Assembly (NCBI GenBank): GCA_031289615.1
Contig: JAITPD010000011.1
Span: 1 to 40,570 of the forward strand
Source: Lactobacillaceae bacterium
GTDB taxonomy: Bacteria; Bacillota; Bacilli; Lactobacillales; Lactobacillaceae
Direction: 5' to 3'
DNA length: 40,570 nt
This document shows, piece after piece, positions 23,649 through 32,790 of this stretch. The translations under genes were made by a program, and so were the position numbers. The stretch's first letter is position 1, and each line of letters opens with the position of its first letter. The notes below the pieces were generated by a model. The model was not told the origin of the DNA. It made no database searches and saw only the letters and a program-made list of their open reading frames with translations.

Positions 23649-25429
23649 TGGCTGATTTTTGGAATGCAATTAAGTTTTTTGCTCATTATTTTAAGCGCTA
23701 TAAGCTTGGAATTGCTCTTTTAGCTGTGTTCACGGTGATTTCAACTTATTTTCAAGTCAAGGCTCCTGTTTATATGGGAAATGCAATTCAGGAAATGGGT
23801 AACTATATCGTTGTGAAGCTCAATCCTGCTACAGCGGCCCATGCAAATTTGGATAAGTTTCATCATGCGCTGTACTTGCTGGTACTTTTCGTGGTCATGA
23901 TGGCGATCGGTTTGCTAATTATGAGTATCTTGCAATCGTTGGTTTCTGCGTATTCGGTCAATGATATGCGAACTGGTTTATTTGGCAAAATGCAACGAAT
24001 GACGATTCGCTATTTTGATGCACATCAGGATGGTGAAATTTTGGCACGCTTCACTTCTGATCTTGATAATATTTTTAATGCGATGAATCAAGCCATCTTC
24101 CAATTGTTCTCGCAGCTAGCTTTGATGATTGGAATCATTATTATGATGTTCCGACAAAATACAGAACTTGCATGGGTCACAATGGCTTCAACACCGCTCT
24201 CGATTTTGATTGCTGGTGTAGTGATTGTTCGGGCTCGGAAATATGTCAATCTCCAACAAGCTGAAGTTGGCCATATGAACGGTTTCATCAACGAGCAGAT
24301 TAACGGTGAAAAAGTGATTATCACCAATGGCTTGCAAAAAGAGTCGATTAGTCAGTTCATGGATCATAATGATAAGGTTCGCCGAGCAACTTTCAAGGGC
24401 CAAGTTTGGTCTGGAATTCTTTTTCCGTTGATGATGGGGATGAGCTTGGTAAACACGGCGATTGTGATTTTCTATGGTGGTTCGATGGCGCTAAACGGTG
24501 ATTTGCCACGGGCGACTGCGCTGGGACTGATTGTGATGTTTATGTCATTTTCACAGCAATATTATCAACCAATTACCAATATCACGTCGACGTACAACAT
24601 GTTGCAACTAGCATTGACAGGAGCGCAACGGTTGAAGGGAGTCTTTGATCAAGAGGACGAAAGCTCACCGGTTGATGGGCATGAGTTTAATGGAATTCAA
24701 AAGCAGGTTTTGCTTAATGATGTACACTTTGGTTACAATGAAGGCAAAGAAATTTTGCATGGCGTTTCAATCGCAGTCGACAAGGGTGAAATGGTCGCGT
24801 TGGTTGGGCCAACTGGTTCGGGAAAGACAACGGTCATGAATTTGTTGAATCGTTTCTATGATGTTACGGATGGCGCAGTGACATTTGATGATATTGATGT
24901 GCGTGATATTCAGTTGAAAACTTTACGTGATCATGTCGGGATTGTGTTGCAGGATTCGGTGCTGTTTAGCGGAACGGTTCGTTATAACATTGCCTTTGGA
25001 AATCCTGATGCAACTGATGAGGAAGTCGAAATTGCAGCAAAGCAGGCCAATATTCATGACTTTATCATGACGCTGCCAGATGGATATGCGACAAAGGTGG
25101 ATGATGAAAATTCTGTCTTTTCAACGGGGCAAAAGCAGTTGATGTCAATTGCACGAACGATTTTGACTAATCCAGATTTGTTGATTTTGGACGAAGCAAC
25201 TTCAAACGTTGACACGGTGACGGAGGCAAAGATTCAAAAGGCGATGGATAACGTGATTTCTGGACGAACGAGTTTCGTGATTGCACACCGCTTGAAGACG
25301 ATTTTGGCCGCTGATAAAATTGTGGTGCTCAAGGATGGAAATGTGATTGAGCAGGGAAATCATGCTGAACTATTGGCGCAAGGTGGCTTCTATGCCGAGC
25401 TTTATACGAATCAAATGGTGTTTGAATAA
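23648..25429 (+). CDS. ABC exporter half-transporter, catalytic-site subunit
   Basis: Partner of the previous gene, 593 residues, with an extracellular-side insert after helix 1 (about 50-75). NBD: Walker [10 protein letters not shown] (from 387), signature FSTGQKQL (around 491) departing from LSGGQ, Walker [13 protein letters not shown] with Glu516, and H-loop VIAHRLKTI. Combined with the upstream subunit, one ATP site has Glu, His and an FSGGQ motif (active) and the other has Asp and FSTGQ (weak), the known asymmetric design of heterodimeric exporters. The substrate is unknown. The terminator at 25770 may end this transcript. Confidence 0.92.
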   Translation: MADFWNAIKFFAHYFKRYKLGIALLAVFTVISTYFQVKAPVYMGNAIQEMGNYIVVKLNPATAAHANLDKFHHALYLLVLFVVMMAIGLLIMSILQSLVSAYSVNDMRTGLFGKMQRMTIRYFDAHQDGEILARFTSDLDNIFNAMNQAIFQLFSQLALMIGIIIMMFRQNTELAWVTMASTPLSILIAGVVIVRARKYVNLQQAEVGHMNGFINEQINGEKVIITNGLQKESISQFMDHNDKVRRATFKGQVWSGILFPLMMGMSLVNTAIVIFYGGSMALNGDLPRATALGLIVMFMSFSQQYYQPITNITSTYNMLQLALTGAQRLKGVFDQEDESSPVDGHEFNGIQKQVLLNDVHFGYNEGKEILHGVSIAVDKGEMVALVGPTGSGKTTVMNLLNRFYDVTDGAVTFDDIDVRDIQLKTLRDHVGIVLQDSVLFSGTVRYNIAFGNPDATDEEVEIAAKQANIHDFIMTLPDGYATKVDDENSVFSTGQKQLMSIARTILTNPDLLILDEATSNVDTVTEAKIQKAMDNVISGRTSFVIAHRLKTILAADKIVVLKDGNVIEQGNHAELLAQGGFYAELYTNQMVFE

Positions 25430-25470
25430 AGTTATAAACTATGCGTAGTAATCGTTGTGAAATATTTTCC

Positions 25471-25710
25471 TTTGCTTGAACAGCTTCGCTAAAGATTCTT
25501 TACGTTCGGATGGCCCTGCACGAGTCACGGCGAATGGCAAAATAATTTGCCAATTTCACGGCGCTAAAGCTCGCGTGAAAAAATTTTCGCCTTGATTCGG
25601 CAAGGGCTGGTCATCCGACGACAGAATCGCTTCGCTGTTCAATCAAAGTGCCATTAACATTTTGGTCATTTAATTAAAGTCAACACGCAAGTGAAAAATG
25701 ACCCAGATGT
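25471..25710 (+). repeat. Modular palindromic intergenic repeat (family B), copy 3
   Basis: It occupies much of the 499-nt gap before the MacB-like gene. Plus-orientation module A (AACAGCTTCGCTAAAGATTC), inner hairpins TGGCAAAATAATTTGCCA and TTTCACGGCGC/GCGTGAAA, then the mirrored arm ending GACAGAATCGCTTCGCTGTT. A second small hairpin GGTCATTT/AAATGACC follows (25661-25703). Confidence 0.8.
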
Positions 25711-25769
25711 TTCACAACAAATTAAACCAAATGTTTATAAAATTTCGCTAAACCTGTCACTTACCGCTT

Positions 25770-25814
25770 AAAAAATACAACTTACCGCAAAATGTTGGCA
25801 AAGTTGTATTTTTT
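25770..25814. terminator. Strong hairpin terminator, possibly bidirectional
   Basis: AAAAAATACAACTT (25770-25783) pairs perfectly over 14 bp with AAGTTGTATTTTTT (25801-25814). Confidence 0.85.
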
Positions 25815-25863
25815 AATTTATGCTGGACACGTTGATTGATTTATTTATTTTGTGTCAAATTAT

Positions 25864-25892
25864 TTTACAATGAATCAGTAAATGACTATACT
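25864..25892 (+). promoter_or_regulatory. Promoter of the MacB-like gene with flanking direct repeats
   Basis: TTTACA (25864-25869), 17-nt spacer, TATACT (25887-25892). CAGTAAA occurs on both sides of the -10 (about 25876 and 25897), a possible activator or repressor site. Confidence 0.65.
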
Positions 25893-25928
25893 AATACAGT
25901 AAACGAAACATCATAAAAGGAGTACAAA

Positions 25929-27920
25929 ATGTCATTTTTAACATTGCGTAACATTAAGAAATCTTACTTTTTAGGTAAGGAAGAATTTCCAGTTTTGAAA
26001 GGGATCGACCTTGATTTTGAATTAGGCGAATTCGTTTCTGTTTTGGGAGAATCTGGTGGTGGAAAGTCGACGCTGATGAACATTATTGGCGGACTAGACC
26101 GAAACTTTGAAGGCGAAGTCACAATTAATGATGAAAAATTGGATCATAAACAGGAACGCCGGCTTGATGAATATCGACGTGGAACCATTGGCTACATTTA
26201 CCAGTCATACAATTTAATCTCACATTTGTCAGTGCTCGATAATGTCTTAATTTCGCTGGACATGACCACGATGTCGCACAAAGAACGTGAGACGCGCGCA
26301 AAGGAGCTGTTGGAAAAAGTTGGGCTTGCTGACCAAATTAAGAAAAATCCGAACCAATTATCTGGTGGACAAAAGCAACGCGTGGCAATCGCGCGGGCCT
26401 TGGCTCCGGATCCACAAGTAATTATCGCAGACGAACCAACTGGTGCTTTGGATTCGCAAAATACAGCTGAAGTTTTGACTCTTTTGCAACAAATCGCAGC
26501 TGACGGCAAGTTAGTCATCGCTGTTACGCACTCGCAGGATGTTGCCGATCACGGAACTCGAATTGTGCATCTGGCTGACGGAAAGATTGACGACAACAAG
26601 CGGATTAAAGATGCCTATCCGGTGACCAATACTGAATCAGCAATCAAGTCAAAGCCAATGTCATTTATGGCGAGCTTTCAAAATGCGTGGAAGCACTTTG
26701 CACATAATTTCTGGCGCAACTCGTTGATTATGATTGGAACAGCGATTGGTTTGTTTGCGGTGCTATTATTCTCAGGTTTGGGAAATGGGATTAACGCCTA
26801 TATCAACAAGCAAGTTGGCGATTTAGCTAATCCCAACTATCCATTGATTATGAAAAATGTCACGCCAAATGCAAAAGGCAAGCAGGGTACTGAGTTGATG
26901 CAAGCCACTTCACAAGCCTTGTCAACGAATTATAATAGTACGACACTTTCGAGCACATTAATTAAAAAAATTGAAGCAGTTAAGCATGTTTCATCCGTAG
27001 AACCAGGATATATGTTTAATGGGGCGAACGTTGCTTACGGTAAGATTGCAGTGACCACGCCACAATTGAACACGTGGACGCATTTTAAGTCTTCTTCACA
27101 GATTAAAGCCGGCCATATTCCTGGCAATGGTGAAGTAGCAGTGGATAAGAAGACGTTTGCTCAAGTTGTGGACGCTAAAGATTGGAAGTCAATTATTGGT
27201 AAGAATGTGACGCTGACATTCATGGGCTACAATTCAGAGAACCAGCCAATTCCTGTGACGATGACTTTGAAAGTCGCAGCTGTCGTGGAATCATCACAAG
27301 CTAGTGCAGTTGTTTCGACCAATGCAGCAACGATGAAAAAGGCGCTCAAGGCAGCAGGAGCAAACACAGAATACACGTTTGTGACGGCCAAGATTTCTAA
27401 GACAGAGTACGTTAAGAGTGTCACTAAGCAGGTGAATAAGATTCAAAATAACGGTCAACGTGCCTTTGTTGCTCTGTCAATTGGATCGATTTTGGATACG
27501 ATTAATACGATTATCAAGTTGGCCACAACGGTCTTGGCTGCTATTTCAGCAATTTCGTTGATCGTGTCAGCCCTAATGATTATTGTCACAATGTATATGT
27601 CAGTTTCAGAACGGACCAAGGAAATTGGAATTTTGCGAGCCCTTGGCGAATCAAAGCGTGATATTCGGCGCTTGTTCACCTCAGAGTCATTGATTATTGG
27701 ATTGATGTCGGCGGCGTTGGCACTGATTATGGTGTTTGGACTCGGCTTCGCATTAAATAAGGCATTGTACTCGATTGCTAAGTTTAATATGATTCAAATT
27801 TCGTTTGGCAATGTCATCTTTGCAATTGTGATAGCGTTGATTATTTCGTTCTTGGCGGCTTTGCTTCCAGCCCGGCGCGCATCTCGCTTGAACCCAATTG
27901 ATGCGTTGGCAGCTGATTAA
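25929..27920 (+). CDS. MacB-like ABC transporter (ATPase fused to FtsX-type permease)
   Basis: One 663-residue chain with an N-terminal LolD/MacB-type ATPase (Walker A GESGGGKST 40-48, signature LSGGQKQR, Walker B VIIADEPTGALDS) and a C-terminal permease: first helix about 260-285, a large extracytoplasmic MacB-PCD-like domain (about 290-520) and three FtsX helices at the end, with the TKEIGILRALGESKRDIRRLF coupling region. In Gram-positives such proteins act as mechanotransmitters or export peptides and antibiotics. AAGGAG precedes the ATG. It is a single gene with its own promoter and terminator. Confidence 0.9.
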   Translation: MSFLTLRNIKKSYFLGKEEFPVLKGIDLDFELGEFVSVLGESGGGKSTLMNIIGGLDRNFEGEVTINDEKLDHKQERRLDEYRRGTIGYIYQSYNLISHLSVLDNVLISLDMTTMSHKERETRAKELLEKVGLADQIKKNPNQLSGGQKQRVAIARALAPDPQVIIADEPTGALDSQNTAEVLTLLQQIAADGKLVIAVTHSQDVADHGTRIVHLADGKIDDNKRIKDAYPVTNTESAIKSKPMSFMASFQNAWKHFAHNFWRNSLIMIGTAIGLFAVLLFSGLGNGINAYINKQVGDLANPNYPLIMKNVTPNAKGKQGTELMQATSQALSTNYNSTTLSSTLIKKIEAVKHVSSVEPGYMFNGANVAYGKIAVTTPQLNTWTHFKSSSQIKAGHIPGNGEVAVDKKTFAQVVDAKDWKSIIGKNVTLTFMGYNSENQPIPVTMTLKVAAVVESSQASAVVSTNAATMKKALKAAGANTEYTFVTAKISKTEYVKSVTKQVNKIQNNGQRAFVALSIGSILDTINTIIKLATTVLAAISAISLIVSALMIIVTMYMSVSERTKEIGILRALGESKRDIRRLFTSESLIIGLMSAALALIMVFGLGFALNKALYSIAKFNMIQISFGNVIFAIVIALIISFLAALLPARRASRLNPIDALAAD

Positions 27921-27947
27921 AAATGTTAGAATTAAAAATTTAAATAG

Positions 27948-28000
27948 AATGAGCTTAATTTTTCTTTGATGCGATTAAGAGGAATTGGGCTCATTTTTTT
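27948..28000 (+). terminator. Terminator of the MacB-like gene
   Basis: AATGAGCTTAATT (27948-27960) pairs with AATTGGGCTCATT (27983-27995) with wobbles, followed by T7. Confidence 0.85.
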
Positions 28001-28020
28001 GTATGAGGTGATAGTGTGTT

Positions 28021-28240
28021 TGAGTTGTTCAGCTAAGCTAAAGATTCTTTACGTTCGAATGGCCCTGCACGATTCATGCCGAATGGCAAAATAATTTGCC
28101 AATTTCACGGCGCTAAAGCTCGCGTGAAAAGTTTCGGCTAGATTCGGCAAGGGCTGGTCATCCGACGACAGAATCGCTCCGCTGAATAGCAAACTTGGTC
28201 ATTTTATTTAAAGCTACCACGCAAGTGAAAAATGACCAAT
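28021..28240 (+). repeat. Modular palindromic intergenic repeat (family B), copy 4
   Basis: It lies in the gap before pepV. Very close to copy 3, including AAAGATTCTTTACGTTCG, TGGCAAAATAATTTGCCA and GACAGAATCGCTCCGCTGAA, then TTGGTCATTTT / AAAAATGACCAA (28194-28230) as a terminal hairpin. The rest of the gap (28241-28369) shows only a possible weak pepV promoter. Confidence 0.8.
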
Positions 28241-28381
28241 GTTTTTGTGTTAGCGGAATTGAACATCTCAAACTCAATCTTTCACAACCAGCTTGAGTGA
28301 TAAATTGTTAGTCTTGAAAACCACAAATTCGCCAAAAAGAGTGTAAAATATAAGGTAGATTAACTATTGGAGGAGATTCAC

Positions 28382-29815
28382 ATGAACACGAATAAGAAAC
28401 CAGCTGAATGGCTCGCTGAGTCACTTAAATATGAAGATGCATTATTGGCAGACTTAAAGACGTTGCTTGCTATCGCGTCAGTTCGCGACGATGCAGCTGC
28501 AACTGAAGATGCCCCACTTGGCCCTAAGACTAAGAAAGCATTGATGAAGTGGGAAGAAATTGCAAAGCGCGATGGCTTCAAGACTGGAGATTTCAAAGGC
28601 CTTGTTGGTTATGCTGAATTGGGTGATCATGACGCTCCTGAATCATTGGACGTCATTGGCCACTTGGATGTGATGCCTGAAGGTGAAGGTTGGACCAAGG
28701 ATCCATTTACGCCAGTGATCGAAGACGGTCGTTTGTATGCGCGTGGTGCTTCTGACGATAAGGGTCCATCAATGATTGCGTACTATGCAGTTAAGATGCT
28801 AAAAGACATGGGATTGCCAATGAAGCGCCGTGTTCGTTTGGTGATGGGAATCGATGAAGAATCTGATTGGACTGGAATGGATGATTTCTTTGCAACAGAA
28901 GGCTATCCAACGATGGGATTCTCACCTGATGCAGAGTTTCCAATTATTAATGGGGAAAAGGGAAATGTGTCACAAGTAGTTCGCTTCGATGGAACAAACG
29001 GCGGAACCGTTAAGTTGGTTTCATTTGCAGCTGGTCAACGGCCAAATATGGTGCCTGGAACTGCAAAAGCCACTATTGAAACGGCTGATGCAGCTGCGGT
29101 TGTGACAGCTTTGGATGCATACCTTGCTAGTGAATCACGTGTGAAGGCCGAAGCTAAGGTAACTGGTAATTCAGTTGCTTTGACTTTCTATGGTAAGCAA
29201 GTTCACGGGGCCGTTCCTGAGACTGGTGAAAACGCTGGAACTTATATGGCTAATTTCTTGCAACAATTTGACTTTGGTGGCAACGCTAAGGGCTTCTTGA
29301 CGTTCTTGGGAACAGCTGTGCATGATGATTCAGTTGCTTCAAAGATTGGTGCCATTAAGCATGATGATTTGATGGGTGATCTTTCAATGAACATCGGAAT
29401 TCAACACTTTGATGATGGTCAACCTGGCTTTATCAACTTGAATTTCCGTTATCCACAAAACACGACACCAGAAGCAATTGGTGCTGCTGTTAAGGGTGGT
29501 TTGAGCACTGACTTTACTGCTACAGTTGCAATTGAAGGGCACGCGCAAGGCCCTCATTATGTTTCAGGCGACGATCCACTTGTAAAGACGTTGTTGGATG
29601 TTTACCGTGAGCACACTGGAATGCCTGCTACAGAACAAGTCATCGGTGGTGGAACATTTGGCCGTTTGCTTAAGCGTGGTGTGGCCTTTGGAGCAATGTT
29701 TGAAGGAGTTCCTGACACAATGCACCAAGCAGACGAATTCTATCCAGTGGCTGATTTAACACGGGCGATGGCAATCTTTGCTGAGGCGATTTATCGTTTG
29801 GCCAACGAAGATTAA
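28382..29815 (+). CDS. pepV: Dipeptidase PepV (M20 family)
   Basis: Zinc exopeptidase that splits dipeptides in the cytoplasm, the last step in using imported peptides. The 477 residues show the PepV/M20 metal motifs: VIGHLDVMPEGEGW (His/Asp), YARGASDDKGP (bridging Asp), GIDEESDWTGMDDFF (catalytic Glu-Glu), PDAEFP and the C-terminal GGGTFGRLLKRGVAFGAMF with DTMHQADEF (last His). The start is ATG 28382 after GGAGGAG; an in-frame TTG upstream overlaps the ribosome site. Its stop codon lies inside the first direct repeat of the 3' RNA element. Functionally it fits the two peptide-binding proteins downstream. Confidence 0.95.
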   Translation: MNTNKKPAEWLAESLKYEDALLADLKTLLAIASVRDDAAATEDAPLGPKTKKALMKWEEIAKRDGFKTGDFKGLVGYAELGDHDAPESLDVIGHLDVMPEGEGWTKDPFTPVIEDGRLYARGASDDKGPSMIAYYAVKMLKDMGLPMKRRVRLVMGIDEESDWTGMDDFFATEGYPTMGFSPDAEFPIINGEKGNVSQVVRFDGTNGGTVKLVSFAAGQRPNMVPGTAKATIETADAAAVVTALDAYLASESRVKAEAKVTGNSVALTFYGKQVHGAVPETGENAGTYMANFLQQFDFGGNAKGFLTFLGTAVHDDSVASKIGAIKHDDLMGDLSMNIGIQHFDDGQPGFINLNFRYPQNTTPEAIGAAVKGGLSTDFTATVAIEGHAQGPHYVSGDDPLVKTLLDVYREHTGMPATEQVIGGGTFGRLLKRGVAFGAMFEGVPDTMHQADEFYPVADLTRAMAIFAEAIYRLANED

Positions 29816-30000
29816 TAAAGAGCATGGAACACCGGTTTTGAGCAACGCGAAAAATTGAACTAACGAGGTAAGAAGATTATTTATCATTACGTGCAACGTG
29901 ATGATAAATAATTTTCTTAGAGTCGTATAGTTCAAAGGTGTGGAAGGCGTTTTAATAAAGAGCATGGAACACCGGTTTTGAACGAAGTGAAAAATTGAAC
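29812..30000 (+). ncRNA. Structured 3'-UTR element (family C), copy after pepV
   Basis: Direct repeat 1 (29812-29860) and repeat 2 (29952-30000), 140 nt apart, share TTAATAAAGAGCATGGAAC and CCGGTTTTGA...AAAAATTGAAC, differing only in the loop. Between them: TTGAACTA (29856-29862 region) pairs with TAGTTCAA, then CGA/TCG, TAAGAA/TTCTTA, ATTATTTATCA/TGATAAATAAT and ACGT/ACGT form one long hairpin. ACACC in repeat 1 pairs with GGTGT at 29937-29941. The element begins within the stop codon and ends before the terminator. Same element after both oppA-like genes. Confidence 0.8.
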
Positions 30001-30009
30001 ATGGGAAAA

Positions 30010-30039
30010 GGCGATTGGAAAATTCCAGTCGTCTTTTTT
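30010..30039 (+). terminator. Terminator of pepV
   Basis: GGCGATTGG (30010-30018) pairs with CCAGTCGTC (30025-30033) using two wobbles, followed by T6. Confidence 0.9.
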
Positions 30040-30165
30040 ATGAGACAAAAATTCACAATTATGCCGAAAAACCAAACAAACTGTGAAACTGTCAATCTAT
30101 TGTAGAGAAATGCATGTTGGAAGGGTAGAATATCAAGAAGAGATTAACGAGAGAGGAACTTTAGC

Positions 30166-30747
30166 ATGACTAAGAAGCATTTAATTGCAGCAATAATTGT
30201 TGGATTAGGTCTTTTTGGCGCTACTCCGATTCATGCTGACACTGAGGTTGAAAACGCCAATCAAACTAGCGAGATGATCACAGCGGATCTTGGATTGTAT
30301 GATCGGTTGACTGATTATGATGCTGAAGATCACAATGCCGTTGAAGAGGATGTCGAAGAAGAAATTGTTCGCGAGATTTTGACGAAACGCTCAGACGTTC
30401 TTGAAGTTCCAAGTGGAGTCAGTGCAAACATGGATGGTTTGATTCGCAATAAGAATCAAGGCGAAGACAAAATTAGTGTCACCACGCCAATGGGAGCAGA
30501 AGAAGTACAAACAGCAAACGAAATTGCTTTTAATGCAGATTCGACGCAAGTTAAGCATGCTGGTATTGGTGGAATTACATTTTCCATGAAAGATAACATC
30601 TGGGTACCAATTGTTGGAACTTGGATTTTGGTTGCATTGTTTGTTTGGACGATTTGTTTCTACGGAATTTTGCGTTATCAACAATCTAGAATTAAGCGCA
30701 TGATGAGTCGCTCAGAGATATCAACTCAAAATTATGGCGACGAATAA
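30166..30747 (+). CDS. Membrane-anchored, acidic extracellular protein of unknown function
   Basis: I do not recognise a family. The 193 residues have a signal peptide (1-24, cleavage near IHA), a strongly acidic segment (DYDAEDHNAVEEDVEEEIV, about 50-68), a polar region, one membrane helix (146-169) and a basic cytoplasmic tail (YQQSRIKRMMSR). Topology is therefore a type I membrane protein with a 120-residue outer domain. GAGAGGAAC precedes the ATG; it is a single gene closed by a terminator at 30763. A role in cell-surface sensing or in secretion quality control would be guesses. Confidence 0.75.
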   Translation: MTKKHLIAAIIVGLGLFGATPIHADTEVENANQTSEMITADLGLYDRLTDYDAEDHNAVEEDVEEEIVREILTKRSDVLEVPSGVSANMDGLIRNKNQGEDKISVTTPMGAEEVQTANEIAFNADSTQVKHAGIGGITFSMKDNIWVPIVGTWILVALFVWTICFYGILRYQQSRIKRMMSRSEISTQNYGDE

Positions 30748-30762
30748 ATTGAATAACCCACT

Positions 30763-30790
30763 AAAACGAGAGCCGAGGTTCTCGTTTTTT
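30763..30790 (+). terminator. Terminator after the acidic membrane protein gene
   Basis: AAAACGAGA (30763-30771) pairs with TCTCGTTTT (30780-30788), followed by TT. An extended -10 (TGGTACAAT, 30790-30798) for the birA operon starts right after. Confidence 0.85.
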
Positions 30791-30882
30791 GGTACAATAT
30801 AGGAATACTGTTGAAAAGTAAGAATGATGATTTGGCGGGTTCTGATCAATCGGTCACTCCGTAAGTTTTAAAGGAAACTATT

Positions 30883-31638
30883 ATGAATATTGAAAAATTA
30901 AAGACGTTGCTTGAAGAACAAAAAATCGATTTAAAATATTTTGATGAAATTGATTCAACTAATTTAGAAGCTAAGCGCCTTATCAATTCTGGGCCGCTCA
31001 ATCGGCCATTGGCAATTGTTGCCAACGCTCAAACGGCTGGTTATGGACGCAACGGGCGGAGTTTCTATTCGCCCAAGCAAGTGGGATTGTATTTGACGCT
31101 GGTCTTGCCTGCAGGAACTGACGAATTTAACCCAGGTAAAATCACGACCGCCTTGGCTGTGGTAGCAGTTGAAGCCATTCGCGACATCACAAAGATTCAG
31201 GTACAGATTAAATGGGTGAATGACCTTTATTTGAATGAGCATAAAGTTGGCGGAATTCTAACCGAGCTAGATAATGAACATTTAATTATTGGAATGGGCC
31301 TTAATTTGGAACCGACTGATTATCCAACAGAAATTGCCGAACGCGTGGGAGCTCTTTCTGCGCAAAATGGCATCCAAGTTGAAGAACTGATTAGTCAGCT
31401 GACTACAAAGTGGCTTCAACAGATGCAATATCCGGTTGATTTGATGGAGCGTTATCAAAAATATTCAAACCTGTTACAGAAAAAAGTTGTGCTCGCCGTG
31501 GGTCAACAAGAAGTTGCAGGAATCGTGACTGGCTTTGGAACAAGTGGCGAAATCATTCTTGAATCAGATCAGGGTCAGCAAGCATTTCATTCTGGAGAAG
31601 TTATTAAAGTACTGAAAGTTGAGGGATTAGAACTATGA
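30883..31638 (+). CDS. birA: Biotin--[acetyl-CoA carboxylase] ligase, without DNA-binding domain
   Basis: Attaches biotin to the carboxyl-carrier protein of acetyl-CoA carboxylase through biotinyl-AMP. The 251 residues begin directly with the ligase fold: IDSTNLEAKRL, the biotinyl-AMP loop AGYGRNGRSFYSPKQVG (the first Arg of the usual GRGRxGR is Tyr here), KWVNDLYLNEHKVGGILTE with the catalytic Lys, and a C-terminal SH3-like domain with GIVTGFGTSGEIIL. No winged-helix domain is present, so it cannot repress transcription as Escherichia or Bacillus BirA does. bioY overlaps its stop (ATGA), a logical biotin uptake/use operon. Confidence 0.94.
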   Translation: MNIEKLKTLLEEQKIDLKYFDEIDSTNLEAKRLINSGPLNRPLAIVANAQTAGYGRNGRSFYSPKQVGLYLTLVLPAGTDEFNPGKITTALAVVAVEAIRDITKIQVQIKWVNDLYLNEHKVGGILTELDNEHLIIGMGLNLEPTDYPTEIAERVGALSAQNGIQVEELISQLTTKWLQQMQYPVDLMERYQKYSNLLQKKVVLAVGQQEVAGIVTGFGTSGEIILESDQGQQAFHSGEVIKVLKVEGLEL

Positions 31639-32168
31639 ACGCACGCACAATCACATTAGCAGGAATTTTCGCGGCGGTTATTGCCGTGATTGCACCGCTC
31701 TCGATTCCATTACCAATCGTCCCAATTACGATGCAAACCTTGATTATCCCATTGATTGCAACTATCAGTGTGATGAGGATTAGTGGCTGGGCAACTGGTT
31801 TGTATTTGATTCTTGGAGCGGTTGGGATCCCAGTCTTTGCGAATTGGAGTGGCGGAGTTGGTTTGTTATTTGGCCCAACTGGTGGTTATCTCTGGGGAAT
31901 GTTGCTATTCCCATTGATCATCGGAGAAATATTGAAGACCAAGCGTAACTGGTTCACAATCGTCGGCAGCAACTTGCTCGCAGCTTTTGTGCAACTATTA
32001 TTTGGAACGATTTGGTTAATTGTGGCGACTGGATTACCAATTGAAAAAGGGTTGATGACTGGCTTTATTGTCTTTATCATCCCAACGTTATTGAAGGTTG
32101 CCATTGTCGTATTATTGGCTTATCTCATTGGTAAGTCGGTTAAAATCCCATTGTCTGGAACAAAGTAA
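31635..32168 (+). CDS. bioY: Biotin ECF transporter substrate-binding (S) component
   Basis: BioY binds biotin in the membrane and delivers it through the shared ECF energising module (not in the window). The 177 residues form about six helices, with the family-typical PLPIVPITMQTLIIPLIATI opening, the GAVGIPVFANWSGGVGLLFGPTGGYL stretch split over helices 3-4 (GPTGGYL being diagnostic) and a C-terminal KSVKIPL tail. It is translationally coupled to birA. The next gene follows after one base. Confidence 0.93.
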   Translation: MNARTITLAGIFAAVIAVIAPLSIPLPIVPITMQTLIIPLIATISVMRISGWATGLYLILGAVGIPVFANWSGGVGLLFGPTGGYLWGMLLFPLIIGEILKTKRNWFTIVGSNLLAAFVQLLFGTIWLIVATGLPIEKGLMTGFIVFIIPTLLKVAIVVLLAYLIGKSVKIPLSGTK

Positions 32169-32169
32169 A

Positions 32170-32736
32170 ATGAGTGAGAAAGTATTTGTATTAACTGGTA
32201 ATACTGGAACTGGCAAGACGACGGTCGCAAATTATCTGGCTGACTTCTATCAAGTGCCAAAGGTGGTCACGCACACAACGCGTTTGCCTCGTGAAGGTGA
32301 ACAAAACGGGATTGATTATTATTTTGAAACTGATGCGAGCTTTGAAACGATGCATTATCTGGAGCGAGTTGAGTATAATCAGCAAAAGTATGGTTCTTCT
32401 TATGAGGGACTAGAATTGGCTTGGCAAAAGAATCAGCTCATCACAATCGTTCTTGATACAGCCGGGGCAGTGACTTACGCGCGTGAATTAGGTGACAAAG
32501 CGGTTATCATTTTTATGAGCGTGACAAACGAAAAGGAACTGCATGATCGTTTGATTGAACGTGGTGATAATGCTGCCATGATTGAAAAGCGTTTGCATAG
32601 TGCAGAATTTGCTCGTGATTTGAATGTTCCAGAGCCTTTGCAAGGAATTGCACATGTTGTGTTGAACGATGAATGGTCTGATACAAAGCACGAAATTGAT
32701 CAAATTATCCAAGATGTGATTAATACAAAAAGATAA
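32170..32736 (+). CDS. Guanylate-kinase-like protein
   Basis: The 188 residues show a P-loop FVLTGNTGTGKTT (5-17), THTTRLPREGEQNGIDYYF (GMP-binding region as in Gmk, with the paired Arg), a YGSSYEGL segment and VVLND near the C-terminus. It is shorter than housekeeping guanylate kinase (about 205), and the P-loop NTGTGKT differs from the usual GPSGVGKGT, so it may be a divergent paralogue rather than the essential enzyme. The start at ATG 32170 is chosen because bioY ends at 32168; an earlier ATG overlaps bioY. The biotin context does not explain it. Confidence 0.75.
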   Translation: MSEKVFVLTGNTGTGKTTVANYLADFYQVPKVVTHTTRLPREGEQNGIDYYFETDASFETMHYLERVEYNQQKYGSSYEGLELAWQKNQLITIVLDTAGAVTYARELGDKAVIIFMSVTNEKELHDRLIERGDNAAMIEKRLHSAEFARDLNVPEPLQGIAHVVLNDEWSDTKHEIDQIIQDVINTKR

Positions 32737-32739
32737 TAT

Positions 32740-32761
32740 TTGACAGAAGTAGTGGTATAGT
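32740..32761 (+). promoter_or_regulatory. Promoter-like sequence before the amino-acid ABC operon
   Basis: TGGTATAGT (32753-32761) is an extended -10; TTGACA at 32740-32745 is too close (10 nt) to act as its -35, so only the extended -10 is proposed. Confidence 0.35.
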
Positions 32762-32790
32762 GAGAAATTAAGAGTACATTGGAAGAAAGC

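Noticed and set aside
29812-30000. The 3' direct repeats as a tiny CRISPR array
   Set aside because: Only two repeats per locus, a palindromic spacer conserved between loci, and no cas genes.
30799-30882. A riboswitch in the leader of birA-bioY
   Set aside because: Only about 75 nt between the extended -10 and birA, with no stable hairpin pair or known motif seen.
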